From NCBI GenBank assembly GCA_026770585.1, contig MU646357.1:297690-310254 (forward strand): a DNA stretch of 12,565 bases, read 5' to 3'. The position numbers and the translations under genes are program-made. This document shows positions 1-6,286 of this stretch, one piece after another. Below the pieces are notes generated by a model that was not told where the DNA came from, did no database searches, and worked only from the letters and a program-made list of their open reading frames with translations. The number at the start of each line of letters is the position of its first letter. The stretch's first letter is position 1. This stretch comes from Baffinella frigidus (taxonomy: Eukaryota; Cryptophyceae; Cryptomonadales; Baffinellaceae).

Positions 1-178
1 GTGTAGTGTGTAGTGTGTAGTGTGTAGTGTGTAGTGTGTATTATGCAGCGTGTAGTGTGTAGTGTGTAGTGTGTAGTGTGTAGTGTGTAGTGTGCAGTGT
101 GTATTATGGAGTGTGTAGTGTGTAGTATGTAGTATGGAGTGTGCAGTGTCTAGTATGTAGTATGGAGTGTGTAGGGCA
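1..178 (+). repeat. Heptamer array, TGTAGTG type
   Basis: Period-7 GTGTAGT units with ATGGAGT, ATGCAGC and GTGTATT variants. Starts at or before the window edge. Confidence 0.95.
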
Positions 179-313
179 CAGGGGTAGGGTGCCGTTTAGC
201 GTTCAGGGTGTAAGGTGCATGGTCAGGGGAAGTTGTATGCAGACACGTTCCGGCGTCCGCCTATGGTGGGAGTTAAAAGAACCTAAAGGACCTAAAAATG
301 GGTGGGGTGGATT

Positions 314-328
314 TCAACGATGATGGGT
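314..328 (-). pseudogene. Small 3'-end copy of exon 6
   Basis: A 15-nt match to the PIIVE codons of exon 6, immediately beside the TGTATGG array; the donor is altered (GAA|ATCC instead of GAG|GTTC). Confidence 0.5.
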
Positions 329-460
329 GTATGGTGTATGGTGTATGGTGTATGGTGTATGGTGTATGGTGTATGGTGTATGGTGTATGGTGTATGGTGT
401 ATGGTGTGTATGGCGTATGGTGTATGGTGCATGGCGTATGGTGTCTAGTGAATGGTGTAT
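321..460 (+). repeat. Heptamer array, TGTATGG type
   Basis: About 19 units of GGTGTAT, with a few variants (GGCGTAT, GGTGCAT) and one out-of-phase GTGT. Confidence 0.95.
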
Positions 461-535
461 GGTAACAATTCAAGTTGATAGTGGGTAGGGTGAACCTCAA
501 CGATGATGGGTCCAGAGAGGTCCTCGTACAGACCC
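446..535 (-). pseudogene. 3' copy of exon 6 with downstream intron flank (90-bp direct repeat, copy 1)
   Basis: Matches 644-733 over 90 nt with one mismatch at 198 bp spacing. The 496-535 part repeats the last 40 nt of exon 6 (GLYEDLSGP through the final Glu) with its GTTCAC donor; 446-495 is duplicated intron. It has no acceptor, so cannot act as a complete exon. Confidence 0.9.
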
Positions 536-555
536 GGGAGCGGTACAACGCAAGG

Positions 556-640
556 CAGTCACCTCGGACAGTTGGCTTCGGCGTCCGCGTGACCGGTCAC
601 GCGGGCGTTCACGATCCTGCCGGCGGGGCTGTTCCACGGT
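556..640 (-). other. Possible further G-domain exon or exon fragment
   Basis: On the minus strand this GC-rich stretch reads AGRIVNARVTGHADAEANCP and is followed by an AG|GTGACT donor-like site. The pattern V-x-ARV followed by acidic and Ala residues resembles the MogA segment expected after SGPxIVE. The reading phase does not fit exon 6 directly (phase 0 needed; this frame needs one leading base), so it may be a displaced fragment or need an unseen microexon. It includes a perfect 20-bp palindrome at 585-604 centred on ACCGGT. A GCGGACGCCG match recurs near 256-275 on the same strand. Confidence 0.25.
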
Positions 641-693
641 GTATAGTGAATGGTGTATGGTAACAATCCAAGTTGATAGTGGGTAGGGTGAAC

Positions 694-788
694 CTCAACG
701 ATGATGGGTCCAGAGAGGTCCTCGTACAGACCCTTACTCGCCCGGTCCGAGACTGTCAGCACCCCCACCTTCGGCAGGGCCGCCGCCC
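694..788 (-). CDS. CNX1: Exon 6 of window: N-terminus of MogA-like G domain
   Basis: Exon of 95 nt, minus strand. The acceptor is CTTATCAG and the donor is GAG|GTTCAC. Two leading bases GG complete a glycine, then the exon reads AAALPKVGVLTVSDRAS, KGLYEDLSGP and IIVE, ending in phase 0. The VG-(I/V)-LTVSDRAS-x-G-x-YED-x-SGP pattern is the N-terminal signature of MogA/MoaB/Cnx1-G molybdopterin adenylyltransferases, which load AMP onto molybdopterin before the E domain inserts molybdate. The downstream GGTG motif and the rest of the fold are not in the window. Four 5'-truncated copies lie upstream (874-902, 1010-1049, 1182-1226, 1942-1951) and two 3' copies downstream (496-535, 314-328). Confidence 0.92.
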
Positions 789-873
789 CTGATAAGTAGG
801 GTTTATTAGTGTTGGGGTCTAGGGTGAGGAAGCTAGGGACCCGTGACTAGCCACTACTCCAAGCATCAATCAG

Positions 874-902
874 CGCCCCCACCTTCGGCAGGGCCGCCGC
901 TC
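874..902 (-). pseudogene. 5' copy of exon 6 (acceptor plus AAALPKVG)
   Basis: After CTTATCAG it reads GA then AAALPKVG and leaves exon homology. It shares the acceptor and some upstream intron with the intact exon. Confidence 0.85.
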
Positions 903-1009
903 CTGATAAGTTGGGTGTCAAGTTTATTAGTGTTGGGGGGGGTAGGATGAATAACCCCTACGCGATAAGACCTATGACCCTGTTTTGGGGGTAGGTCCTG
1001 CCTTGGCCC

Positions 1010-1049
1010 GAGACTATCAGCACCCCCACCTTCGGCAACGCCGCCGCTC
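1010..1049 (-). pseudogene. 5' copy of exon 6 (to VLIVS)
   Basis: Reads AAALPKVGVLIVSG with synonymous changes in Ala and Leu codons and a T to I change, then enters a non-exon GGCCAAGG tail also seen in the copy at 1182. The upstream intron differs (CTCCGTAC instead of CTACTTAT). Confidence 0.82.
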
Positions 1050-1181
1050 CTGCTCCGTACAGCGAATTCGTTCAGAACGTATGTTCTATCGTCCTGAAAA
1101 CCGGGTAGTTCAGCCTACGGTACTGCCTACGGTAGGCCGTAGGGCCCTAGGGGGGGTCCTATGAAACTCAGGTCCTGCCTT

Positions 1182-1226
1182 GGTCCGAGACTGTCAGCAT
1201 CCCCACCTTGGGCAAGGCCGCCGCTC
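1182..1226 (-). pseudogene. 5' copy of exon 6 (to VSD)
   Basis: Reads AAALPKVGMLTVSD then diverges. It shares CTTATCAG and about 60 nt of upstream intron with the intact exon at 789-850. That shared intron is interrupted by the MITE at 1291-1458. Confidence 0.87.
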
Positions 1227-1290
1227 CTGATAAGTAGGGTGTAGGTTTGATTGGTGTTGGGGTCTAGGGTGGGGAAGCGAGGGACCCGTA

Positions 1291-1458
1291 CCACACGAGG
1301 CTACCCAGGCAAACAGAATAAAAGGGACTTTTAAAGTTTTGTAGGGAAATGATCACGTTACCGACCACTCAGCGGTTGGTCGGTTATAAATCACTTATGG
1401 ATAGGCCTACTTGTACAGCCCCCGGGTTTTATTCTGTTCGCCTGCTTAGCCTCGTGTG
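1291..1458. mobile_element. MITE M1a inside an exon 6 copy flank
   Basis: Inverted termini CCACACGAGGCTA... through AACAGAATAAAA (about 33 nt, three mismatches) at 1291-1323 and 1427-1459. The flanks are TA on the left and TG on the right. The paralogous segments at 835-860 (GTGACTAG) and 2005-2030 (ATAAGTAG) lack it, giving an empty site. No ORF. Confidence 0.85.
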
Positions 1459-1609
1459 GTGACTAGCCCCTTCTCCGTACGCCGATTTCGTTCAGATGTG
1501 GGAAGCCGCACAGCGGACTACGAAGGGATCTTGAATAACCCCTCAGCGATAAAACCAAGGACCCTACAGTAGGTAACCCGCAGCTACGGTAGGCACCCCG
1601 TAGGCATAC

Positions 1610-1650
1610 CCGCGTAGGTGAAGCTCGGCGCAGCGCCCGGTTCCGAAGAG
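1610..1650 (-). pseudogene. 3' copy of exon 5 with donor
   Basis: Repeats the end of exon 5 (EPGAAPSFTYA) and the GCGG|GTATGCC donor plus flank. Further 3' copies: 4071-4106 (with a synonymous Ala change), 3762-3798 (T to I, donor lost), and short CACCTACGCGG ends at 2311-2319 and 3371-3383. Confidence 0.8.
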
Positions 1651-1718
1651 GATCTTGAATAACGCATTCCTGTCTCACGCGAAGAAAAGGCTGGCGCGTG
1701 CAGGGTCTCTCCGCACTA

Positions 1719-1880
1719 CCCACACAGCGGACTACGAAGGGATCTTGAATAACCCCTAAGCGATAAAACCTAGGACCCTACGGTAGGTAACCCGCAGGGG
1801 TATAGGGGGGTTCCTACGGACAAGGTAACGGAAACTCGGGCTTTCAGAGCCCGAAAACCCCTTCGTAGTCCGCGGTGTGG
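1719..1880. mobile_element. MITE M2a
   Basis: Inverted termini CCACACAGCGGACTACGAAG at 1720 and its complement ending 1880 (one mismatch), TA at 1717-1718 and 1881-1882. The left half is repeated at 1509-1583 at a 214-bp offset. Solo M2 ends: 3669-3690, 7724-7745. Confidence 0.82.
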
Positions 1881-1886
1881 TATGGA

Positions 1887-1910
1887 GGATTCTAGGCCCC
1901 CCTAGAATCC
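1887..1910. repeat. Hairpin, 10-bp arms
   Basis: GGATTCTAGG, CCCC loop, CCTAGAATCC. Other perfect short palindromes: 2214-2238, 2903-2927, 11498-11529 (15-bp arms, 2-nt loop). Confidence 0.92.
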
Positions 1911-1941
1911 TTGACGGAAGGACCCGTAGCAAGAATTTGGA

Positions 1942-2042
1942 GCACCCCCACCTGATAAGCAGGGTGTAGGGTTGATTAGTGTTGGGGTCAAGGGTGGGGA
2001 AGCTAGGGACCCATAAGTAGCCCCTGCTCCACGCATCCCTCA
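1942..2042 (-). pseudogene. Deleted 5' copy of exon 6 with upstream intron
   Basis: CTTATCAG is joined directly to GTGGGGGTGC, so the first ~20 exon bases are missing. About 85 nt of upstream intron homologous to 791-873 follow. It retains an uninterrupted version of the site where the MITE at 1291-1458 inserted in its paralogue. Confidence 0.75.
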
Positions 2043-2055
2043 GGGATCCGAACTA

Positions 2056-2188
2056 CGCTAGACCTGAGGGTGGTCAATCGCAAAAGTCAACTCAACAGTA
2101 GGCTCGAGTCAACTTTTGGCAGAATGTACAGGATCCTGTACATTCTCCCATTGTGTCAACTTTTGATTGCCCCCGGTCACGTCTAAAG
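2056..2188. mobile_element. MITE C1
   Basis: TA at 2054-2055 and 2189-2190, diverged termini (CGCTAGACCTGA versus CTTTAGACGTGA). Holds a 26-bp perfect palindrome at 2121-2146 and three GTCAAC boxes. Confidence 0.8.
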
Positions 2189-2372
2189 TAGACTAGTTTC
2201 TGGGAACGTGTTCCTCAGGATCCGTCACGGATCCTGAGTTATTTCTTACAGGGGAATTGACTTTTGGCAACCCCTTCCAAGAATCTGGCGTGGAGCCCGG
2301 CGGCGCACCCGCGTAGGTGACCACACGAGGCTATCCATGCGAACAGGTTCATAAGTCAATTACAGATCCTGA

Positions 2373-2424
2373 GTGTCAACGTATACTCACAGGTGTATGT
2401 GTCAACATATACGAACAGGTGTAC
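2373..2424 (+). repeat. 26-bp x2 tandem
   Basis: GTGTCAACGTATACTCACAG and GTGTCAACATATACGAACAG, each followed by GTGTAY. A 39-bp direct repeat (2433-2471 and 2635-2673) lies just after. Confidence 0.85.
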
Positions 2425-2717
2425 GTAGCTAGCTGCGATGAACCCGTCAGCCGTACGAAACAATCTTCAACTACACTGCTCCCCACGATATTTTACCTCA
2501 AGTCACCAAAGCTGATCCTCGGCAGTAAGTTGCCATTTCGTTTAGATGGACCTCCTCTGGGAGCAGGCGTTTGACTTAAGGCACTAGCTTTCAGGGGGAG
2601 TTGACTTAGGCGAAATGTTCTGGCTCAGAGTGCACTACGATGACCCTGTCAGCCGTACGAAACAATCTTCAACGACCACCAGCCCTCCCAGCCTGAGCAA
2701 AACGTCAAATTTTCATA

Positions 2718-2873
2718 GGCTAACGGCCTGAAAATGGGGTAGTTAGGCCTACGGCATTGCCTAGGACCTCCTACCGTAGGCCGAGACTTTTTGGACCTAG
2801 GATCCCTCGGCCTACGGTAGGAGGTCCAAGGCAATGCCGTATGCCTAACTACCCCATTTTCAGGCCGTTAGCC
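2718..2873. mobile_element. Foldback element, 68-bp arms, TA-flanked
   Basis: Arms 2716-2785 and 2806-2875 pair with two mismatches in 70, 20-nt loop, TA at both edges. CCTACSGTAGG occurs in each arm. Confidence 0.92.
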
Positions 2874-3067
2874 TACGAATTTCGGTTTGGGATTGCAAGG
2901 AGGTTGAAGTCGGAATCCGACTTCAACGGCTCCAATTCCCCTTGAAACCGGGGAATAAAAAATCGACGGTTTTCTCATGCCGTGAGGGTTGGTGGTAGGA
3001 ACCAGGAAATCGTATGCAGGGGCCTGGAAAAAGCTATTCCTAGCTAGATACACAGCCACGCCAGATT

Positions 3068-3228
3068 TCATCCCGCCAGGTATTTAATTTAAATGCTCGG
3101 GAGTTCCCAAAATGTACGAAAATTACTACACATGATCTTTCGGACACGACTCTTTTGTCGCTTGTGTAGTAATTTTCGTTGTATGGGGAACTCCGCCGAG
3201 CATTTAAATTAAATACCTGGCGGGATGA
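3068..3228. mobile_element. Foldback element, ~65-bp arms, no TA
   Basis: Starts TCATCCCGCCAGGTATTTAA and ends with its complement; small indels in the arms. Edges read AGATTT and AGATTG, a possible imperfect 5-bp duplication. Confidence 0.9.
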
Positions 3229-3383
3229 GATTGTTCGAGGGACTCGGCTCTTTCAGAGGGTCTTATTTGACGCCGAACTATCCCCAAAGTAAACGATTTC
3301 CCTTATTTCTTACAGGGGAATTGACTTTTGGCAACCCCTTCCAAGAATCTGGCGTGGAGCCCGGCGGCGCACCCGCGCAGGTG

Positions 3384-3565
3384 ACCACACGAGGCTATCC
3401 ATGCGAACAGGTTCATAAGTCAATTATTGGATTATTGCCCAGGAAACACGCCAAAAGTCAGCAATTGGTCATGAAGCCGGTCGAAAAGCGACCGCCACGT
3501 GACCAATTTCCCCCACAAAATTATAAATGTCCTTTCATTCTGTTCGCATGGATAGCCTCGTGTGG
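3384..3565. mobile_element. MITE M1b
   Basis: 26-bp perfect inverted termini (CCACACGAGGCTATCCATGC plus GAACAG). The interior has an AATTGGTCA/TGACCAATT hairpin and the AAACACGCCAAAAGT module. Flanks rejoin as exon 5 3'-copy sequence. A solo left end is at 2320-2362. Confidence 0.83.
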
Positions 3566-3761
3566 GAAGGTGGCGCCCGGCCCTTCGGCAGCCGCGGACC
3601 CCCCCTATGTCCCTACGGGGTGCCTACCGTAGGACCCTACGCCTTATCGCTTAGGGGTTATTCAAAATCCCTTCGAAGCTCGCTGTGTGGTACCAGAGCG
3701 ATTCCGGGAAATGTTGGCCGCTTTTCGGGTTGCGGGTTTGAAGTGGGCAGTAGCTACTGTA

Positions 3762-3798
3762 GATGAAGCTCGGCGCGGCGCCCGGCCCCTCGGCAGAC
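3762..3798 (-). pseudogene. 3' copy of exon 5, donor decayed
   Basis: GPGAAPSFIY, with A|GTAGC in place of G|GTATG. Followed by the same GCAGACGCGGACGCCCGGC stretch found beside the 4071 copy. Confidence 0.72.
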
Positions 3799-3873
3799 GC
3801 GGACGCCCGGCTACGAAGGGGTTTTGAATAACCCCTACGCGATACGATCTAGGACCCTACGGTAGGCAACCCG

Positions 3874-3908
3874 GGCGGCGTCGGGAGGGAGAGAGATGAG
3901 AAGGCGTG
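3874..3908 (-). pseudogene. Copy of the linker part of exon 5
   Basis: Reads HAFSSLSLPTPP against HVFSSLSLPTPP in the intact exon. Four differences are synonymous third-position changes (two Ser, one Thr, one Pro) and one is V to A. Confidence 0.72.
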
Positions 3909-3978
3909 TGACTAGGCCCTGGACGCCGCACTTTGGGGCCTGGAACACGCTACTGGTTGGTAGCTTGTACGGGGTAGT

Positions 3979-4048
3979 ACCCTACACCCTACACCCTACG
4001 CCTTACACCCTACACCCTACACCCTACACCCTACACCCTACACCCCAC
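3979..4048 (-). repeat. Heptamer array, CCCTACA on plus
   Basis: About ten CCCTACA units, the complement of TGTAGGG; sits between two 3' copies of exon 5. Confidence 0.95.
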
Positions 4049-4070
4049 ATCCTCTTCGGACCCATCATAC

Positions 4071-4106
4071 CCGCGTAGGTGAAGCTCGGCGCGGCGCCCG
4101 GCCCCT
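4071..4106 (-). pseudogene. 3' copy of exon 5 with GTATG donor
   Basis: GPGAAPSFTYA then GCGG|GTATGATG. Lies directly downstream of the intact exon, next to the CCCTACA array at 3979-4048. Confidence 0.8.
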
Positions 4107-4198
4107 CCAAAGAGGCGGACGCCCGGCTACGCAGGGATTTTGAATACCCCCTACGCGATACGACCTAGGACCCTACGGTAGGCGCCCCGTAGGCATAC

Positions 4199-4346
4199 CC
4201 GCGTAGGTGAAGCTCGGCGCAGCGCCCGGTTCCGAAGAGGCGGGGGGTGTCGGGAGGGAGAGGGACGAGAAGACGTGATCCGCGGAGGAGAGCTCTCCGA
4301 TGAGGAGGCCGTTGACTTGCGTGCCGGCGGGGAGCGTGCCGGACGC
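4199..4346 (-). CDS. CNX1: Exon 5 of window: C-terminal end of E domain and E-G linker
   Basis: Exon of 148 nt, minus strand, phase 0 in and phase 1 out. The acceptor is CAACCCAG and the donor is GCGG|GTATGCC. It opens with ASGTLPAGTQVNGLLIGEL: the LP-x-AG-x-V turn and last hydrophobic strand that close MoeA-type E domains. A linker follows, with HVFSSLSLPTPP and EPGAAPSFTYA. Its single trailing G plus the GG that opens the next exon make a glycine codon. The E-domain half is certain by family pattern. The linker is not conserved in the family and is supported by the open frame, the phase match and mainly synonymous differences in its duplicate at 3874-3908. Other frames are shadows. Confidence 0.86.
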
Positions 4347-4353
4347 CTGGGTT

Positions 4354-4401
4354 GAGGGTTGGAGGGTGAGAGGGTTGGAGGGTGAGAGGGTTAGAGGGTG
4401 A
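4354..4401 (+). repeat. 16-bp x3 G-rich tandem next to the exon 5 acceptor
   Basis: GAGGGTTGGAGGGTGA three times. On the coding strand it forms a C/T-rich tract just upstream of the exon 5 acceptor and may serve as its polypyrimidine tract. Confidence 0.85.
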
Positions 4402-4414
4402 GGGTTGACGCCTC

Positions 4415-4613
4415 ACACTAACAGTCGCTTGACACTTGTATGAAGAACCTGTTAGTGTTAACGCACTAGTGTAAAGCGACTGCTAGTGTAAATGCACTAG
4501 TGAAAGGCGACTGATAGTGTAAAGCGACTGCTGGTGTAAATGCACAAGTGTAAAGCGACTGAAAGTGTAAAGCGACTGCTAGCGTGAAGCGACTGCTAGT
4601 GTAAAGCGGCTGA
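4415..4613 (+). repeat. Interspersed 14/17-bp tandem array
   Basis: Ten units from 4453: seven 17-mers near TAGTGTAAAGCGACTGC and three 14-mers ending AATGCAC or TAACGCAC. An inverted unit at 4422-4437 and a 10-bp inverted repeat (4415-4424 and 4449-4458) precede it. An orphan unit is at 5041-5057. Confidence 0.92.
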
Positions 4614-4668
4614 GCTCTCCGATGAGGAGGCCGTTGACTTGCGTCCCGGCGGGGAGTGTCCCGGACGC
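4612..4668 (-). pseudogene. 5' copy of exon 5 (acceptor plus first 19 codons)
   Basis: Part of a 61-bp direct repeat (4290-4350 and 4612-4672). It reads the same 19 residues as the intact exon; all three nucleotide differences are third-position synonymous. Truncation coincides with the start of the 14/17-bp array; MITE C2 sits just upstream of the acceptor. Confidence 0.88.
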
Positions 4669-4677
4669 CTGGCTCTA

Positions 4678-4812
4678 CTTTAGACGTGACCAGGAGCAAT
4701 CATAAGTTGACACCCTTGCAGAAAATAGCCCGAAAACAGGCTATTCTTCCAAAAGTTGACCTCGCGGCGCTGGGGAGTTGACTTTTGCGATTGACCACCC
4801 TCAGATCTAGTG
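4678..4812. mobile_element. MITE C2 (inverted relative to C1)
   Basis: Same family as C1 in opposite orientation, TA at 4676-4677 and 4813-4814. Its central hairpin (4720-4747) has a different stem. Inserted just upstream of the acceptor of the exon 5 copy. Confidence 0.82.
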
Positions 4813-4849
4813 TAGTTAGGGGTAGGGTGTCAGGTTTTAGTGTGTTTGG

Positions 4850-5040
4850 GGGGGAGGGGGGAAATTCTGTGAGGGGATTTCATCCAGGAACATGATTAAT
4901 TTAACAGAATTTTAGCGTGTCAAACCGGGTTCTGGTCATAATTGAATTCATTTAGGGCCCTCATTAACCTTCGTCCCAACTCCTATGAACAAATAGGGAT
5001 CCATTTTCTTTTAAATCAAACACGTCCCCGGGTCAGATTG
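4850..5040. other. AT-richer spacer
   Basis: No repeat or ORF of note; AAATTCTGT (4862) pairs with ACAGAATTT (4904). Confidence 0.5.
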
Positions 5041-5090
5041 TTAGTATAAAGCGACTGATGCTGGGAGGGGCATTCCCATCTGCAACCCAC

Positions 5091-5356
5091 GAACGAAGAT
5101 ATGGGTCAGCATGCGAACGAAGATATGGGTCAGCATGCGAACAAAGATATGGGCCAGCATGCAAACGAACCACGCAGGGCTGGAGGGGGGGGTATTCAAA
5201 AGTCAATTTTTCGAGGAAAAATGGTATTCAAAAGTCAATTTTTGGAAGAAAACGGCTCCAAGAACGAGGAAACGGCTCCAAGAACGAGCATGGAATACCC
5301 CCACGTAGCGCCCTGCGTGGGATACGAGTCAGCATGCGAACAAAGATATGGGCCAG
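5091..5356 (+). repeat. 24-bp tandem interrupted by a foldback
   Basis: Units at 5091, 5115 and 5139 and a fourth at 5338. Between units 3 and 4 lies a stretch with an 11-bp perfect inverted repeat (5170-5180 and 5310-5320), containing two ~32-bp GGTATTCAAAAGTCAATTTT units and two 20-bp units. Confidence 0.88.
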
Positions 5357-5392
5357 TGATTTGCGCGTAGTCCCACGGCCAGATCCGCAGTA

Positions 5393-5504
5393 CAGTCTAC
5401 CCACCCTAATATGCACTACCTTAAAATGTACCCCACCCACAATATGCACATGATTTTACCCGTGGGACCCGCCCGAGGTGTGCATCTTATGGGTGGGTAG
5501 ACTG
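5393..5504. mobile_element. MITE with CAGT termini, TA-flanked
   Basis: Termini CAGTCTACCCACCC and complement, TA at 5391-5392 and 5505-5506. CAGT ends and TA targets are typical of Tc1/mariner-derived elements. Confidence 0.83.
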
Positions 5505-5529
5505 TAGTTCCAGAGAGAGGCGAGGAAGG

Positions 5530-5634
5530 TGGGCGCCGACCGCTATCAAGCGACCTAAGCACGTTTTTTAAAGCCCAGGCCAGAAATTCGGCCTCAGCTT
5601 TTTCATTTTGCAAGTCCACTTCAGGTGAAAGTTT
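5530..5634 (-). other. Peptide-like open stretch, unassigned
   Basis: Minus strand reads SPEVDLQNEKAEAEF, then LAWALKNVLRSLDSG, with mixed amino-acid composition unlike the surrounding repeats. A TAA lies directly upstream in frame; downstream it runs into the MITE at 5393-5504. It is not part of the MoeA/MogA pattern, and lies inside intron 4. Could be a captured fragment of another gene or chance. Confidence 0.2.
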
Positions 5635-5867
5635 TTAAAATCCTTTAAAAGTGTGTCACGTCCTCGGCAGCGGGTGGAGACCTGCCTGGAGGAATCTAAT
5701 TTCGGAACAAGACAGAATCTGCCCCGCTATCTGAGGCTTCCGACGCCGAAGATAAGGGTGCATATGCTATCTTAGGCATACAATGATGCTATCTTACGCC
5801 TTTTTATGTGGACAGATTCTGGTACTTTCCGAGATTCAGTGTTCAGGATTCAGGATCCAGGGATTCG

Positions 5868-6210
5868 GGTTTCGGGTTCAGGGTTTCGGGTTCAGGATTT
5901 GGGGTTTAGGGTTGAGGGTCTAGGGTTCAGGGTGTAGGGTTCAGGGTTTCGGGTTTCGGGTTTCGGGTTTCGGGTTAGTGTTTAGTGTTTAGTGTTTAGA
6001 GTTTAGTGTTTAGTGTTTAGGATTTAGGGTTTAGTGTTGAGGGTTCAGGGTGTAGGGTTTGCCTGGGGGAGGTGCAGGAGGGTTTAGGGTTTAGGGTTTA
6101 GTGTTTAGTGTTTAGTGTTTAGTGTTTAGTGTTTAGTGTTTAGGATTTAGGGTTTAGGGTTCAGGGTGTAGGGTCTAGTGTTTAGGGTTCAGGTAGGGTT
6201 TGTAGGGTTT
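5868..6210 (+). repeat. Heptamer array, mixed TTTAGGG/TTTCGGG/TTTAGTG
   Basis: Blocks of TTCAGGG, TTTCGGG, TTTAGTG and TTTAGGG follow one another. The block is interrupted by the exon 4 fragment at 6063-6081. Confidence 0.93.
6063..6081 (-). pseudogene. 3' copy of exon 4 with GC donor
   Basis: CTCCTGCACCTCCCCCAG followed by GCAAAC, identical to the end of the intact exon; upstream it runs straight into heptamers. Confidence 0.85.
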
Positions 6211-6212
6211 GC

Positions 6213-6261
6213 CTGGGGGAGGTGCAGGAGGACGTTCGCAGATCGCATGCTCATCAGCCGG
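6213..6261 (-). CDS. CNX1: Exon 4 of window: E domain RLMSMRSAN helix, GC donor
   Basis: Exon of 49 nt, minus strand. The acceptor is CCGTGCAG. The first base C completes serine AG|C from the previous exon, and the next 16 codons read RLMSMRSANVLLHLPQ, ending in phase 0. SSRLxSMxxANxLLxLP is among the best-conserved stretches of MoeA-type proteins, so assignment is firm despite the size. The donor is CCCCAG|GCAAAC, a GC rather than GT donor; a truncated duplicate of the exon's 3' half at 6063-6081 has the same GCAAAC, so it is not a single-base sequencing slip. The exon is embedded in TTTAGGG-like heptamer arrays. Several copies of its first 12-24 nt, each with the AG acceptor, lie upstream between 6435 and 7143. 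Confidence 0.9.
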
Positions 6262-6286
6262 CTGCACGGGGTTAGGGTTCAGGGTA

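Larger units (their letters stand above)
1..693 (-). other. Start of intron after exon 6 (open at window edge)
   Basis: Begins with donor GTTCAC. It is dominated by two G-rich heptamer arrays, with a 90-bp duplicate of the exon 6 3' end and its flank. A phase-0 continuation exon was not identified; 179-311 is low-information spacer with a small fragment of the exon 6 end at 314-328. Confidence 0.6.
2239..3426 (+). repeat. 124-bp direct repeat, two copies (2239-2362, 3303-3426)
   Basis: One mismatch over 124 bp. Contains GAATTGACTTTTGGC, an exon 5 3'-end fragment and the left end of MITE family M1. Only the second copy continues to the M1 right end at 3565. Confidence 0.92.
789..4198 (-). other. 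Intron between exons 5 and 6 (3410 nt)
   Basis: GT-AG intron, phase 1, the longest in the window. It is a mosaic of 3'-end copies of exon 5, 5'-end copies of exon 6, at least four TA-flanked inverted-repeat elements, two ~160-bp near-perfect foldbacks, a 124-bp direct repeat, and one short CCCTACA array. Confidence 0.78.
4347..6212 (-). other. Intron between exons 4 and 5 (1866 nt)
   Basis: GC-AG intron, phase 0. It contains heptamer arrays (5868-6210), a truncated 3' copy of exon 4, an AT-richer stretch at 4850-5040 with only a weak hairpin, a 24-bp tandem repeat broken by a foldback, two TA-flanked MITEs, a 14/17-bp tandem array and a 5' copy of exon 5. A peptide-like open stretch at 5530-5634 is noted separately. 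Confidence 0.78.

Noticed and set aside
4453-4613. CRISPR array
   Set aside because: Units of 14 and 17 bp are directly adjacent with no unique spacers, in a eukaryotic intron.
4165-4699. Minus ORFs reading PRRHASQRPPHRR
   Set aside because: Wrong frame of exon 5 and its copy: differences between copies are replacements in this frame but all synonymous in the LPAGTQVNG frame.
5058-5453. ORFs with NEDMGQHA or RRYGSACE repeats
   Set aside because: 24-bp tandem units stay open in three overlapping frames; no family match, and they run into a foldback and a MITE.
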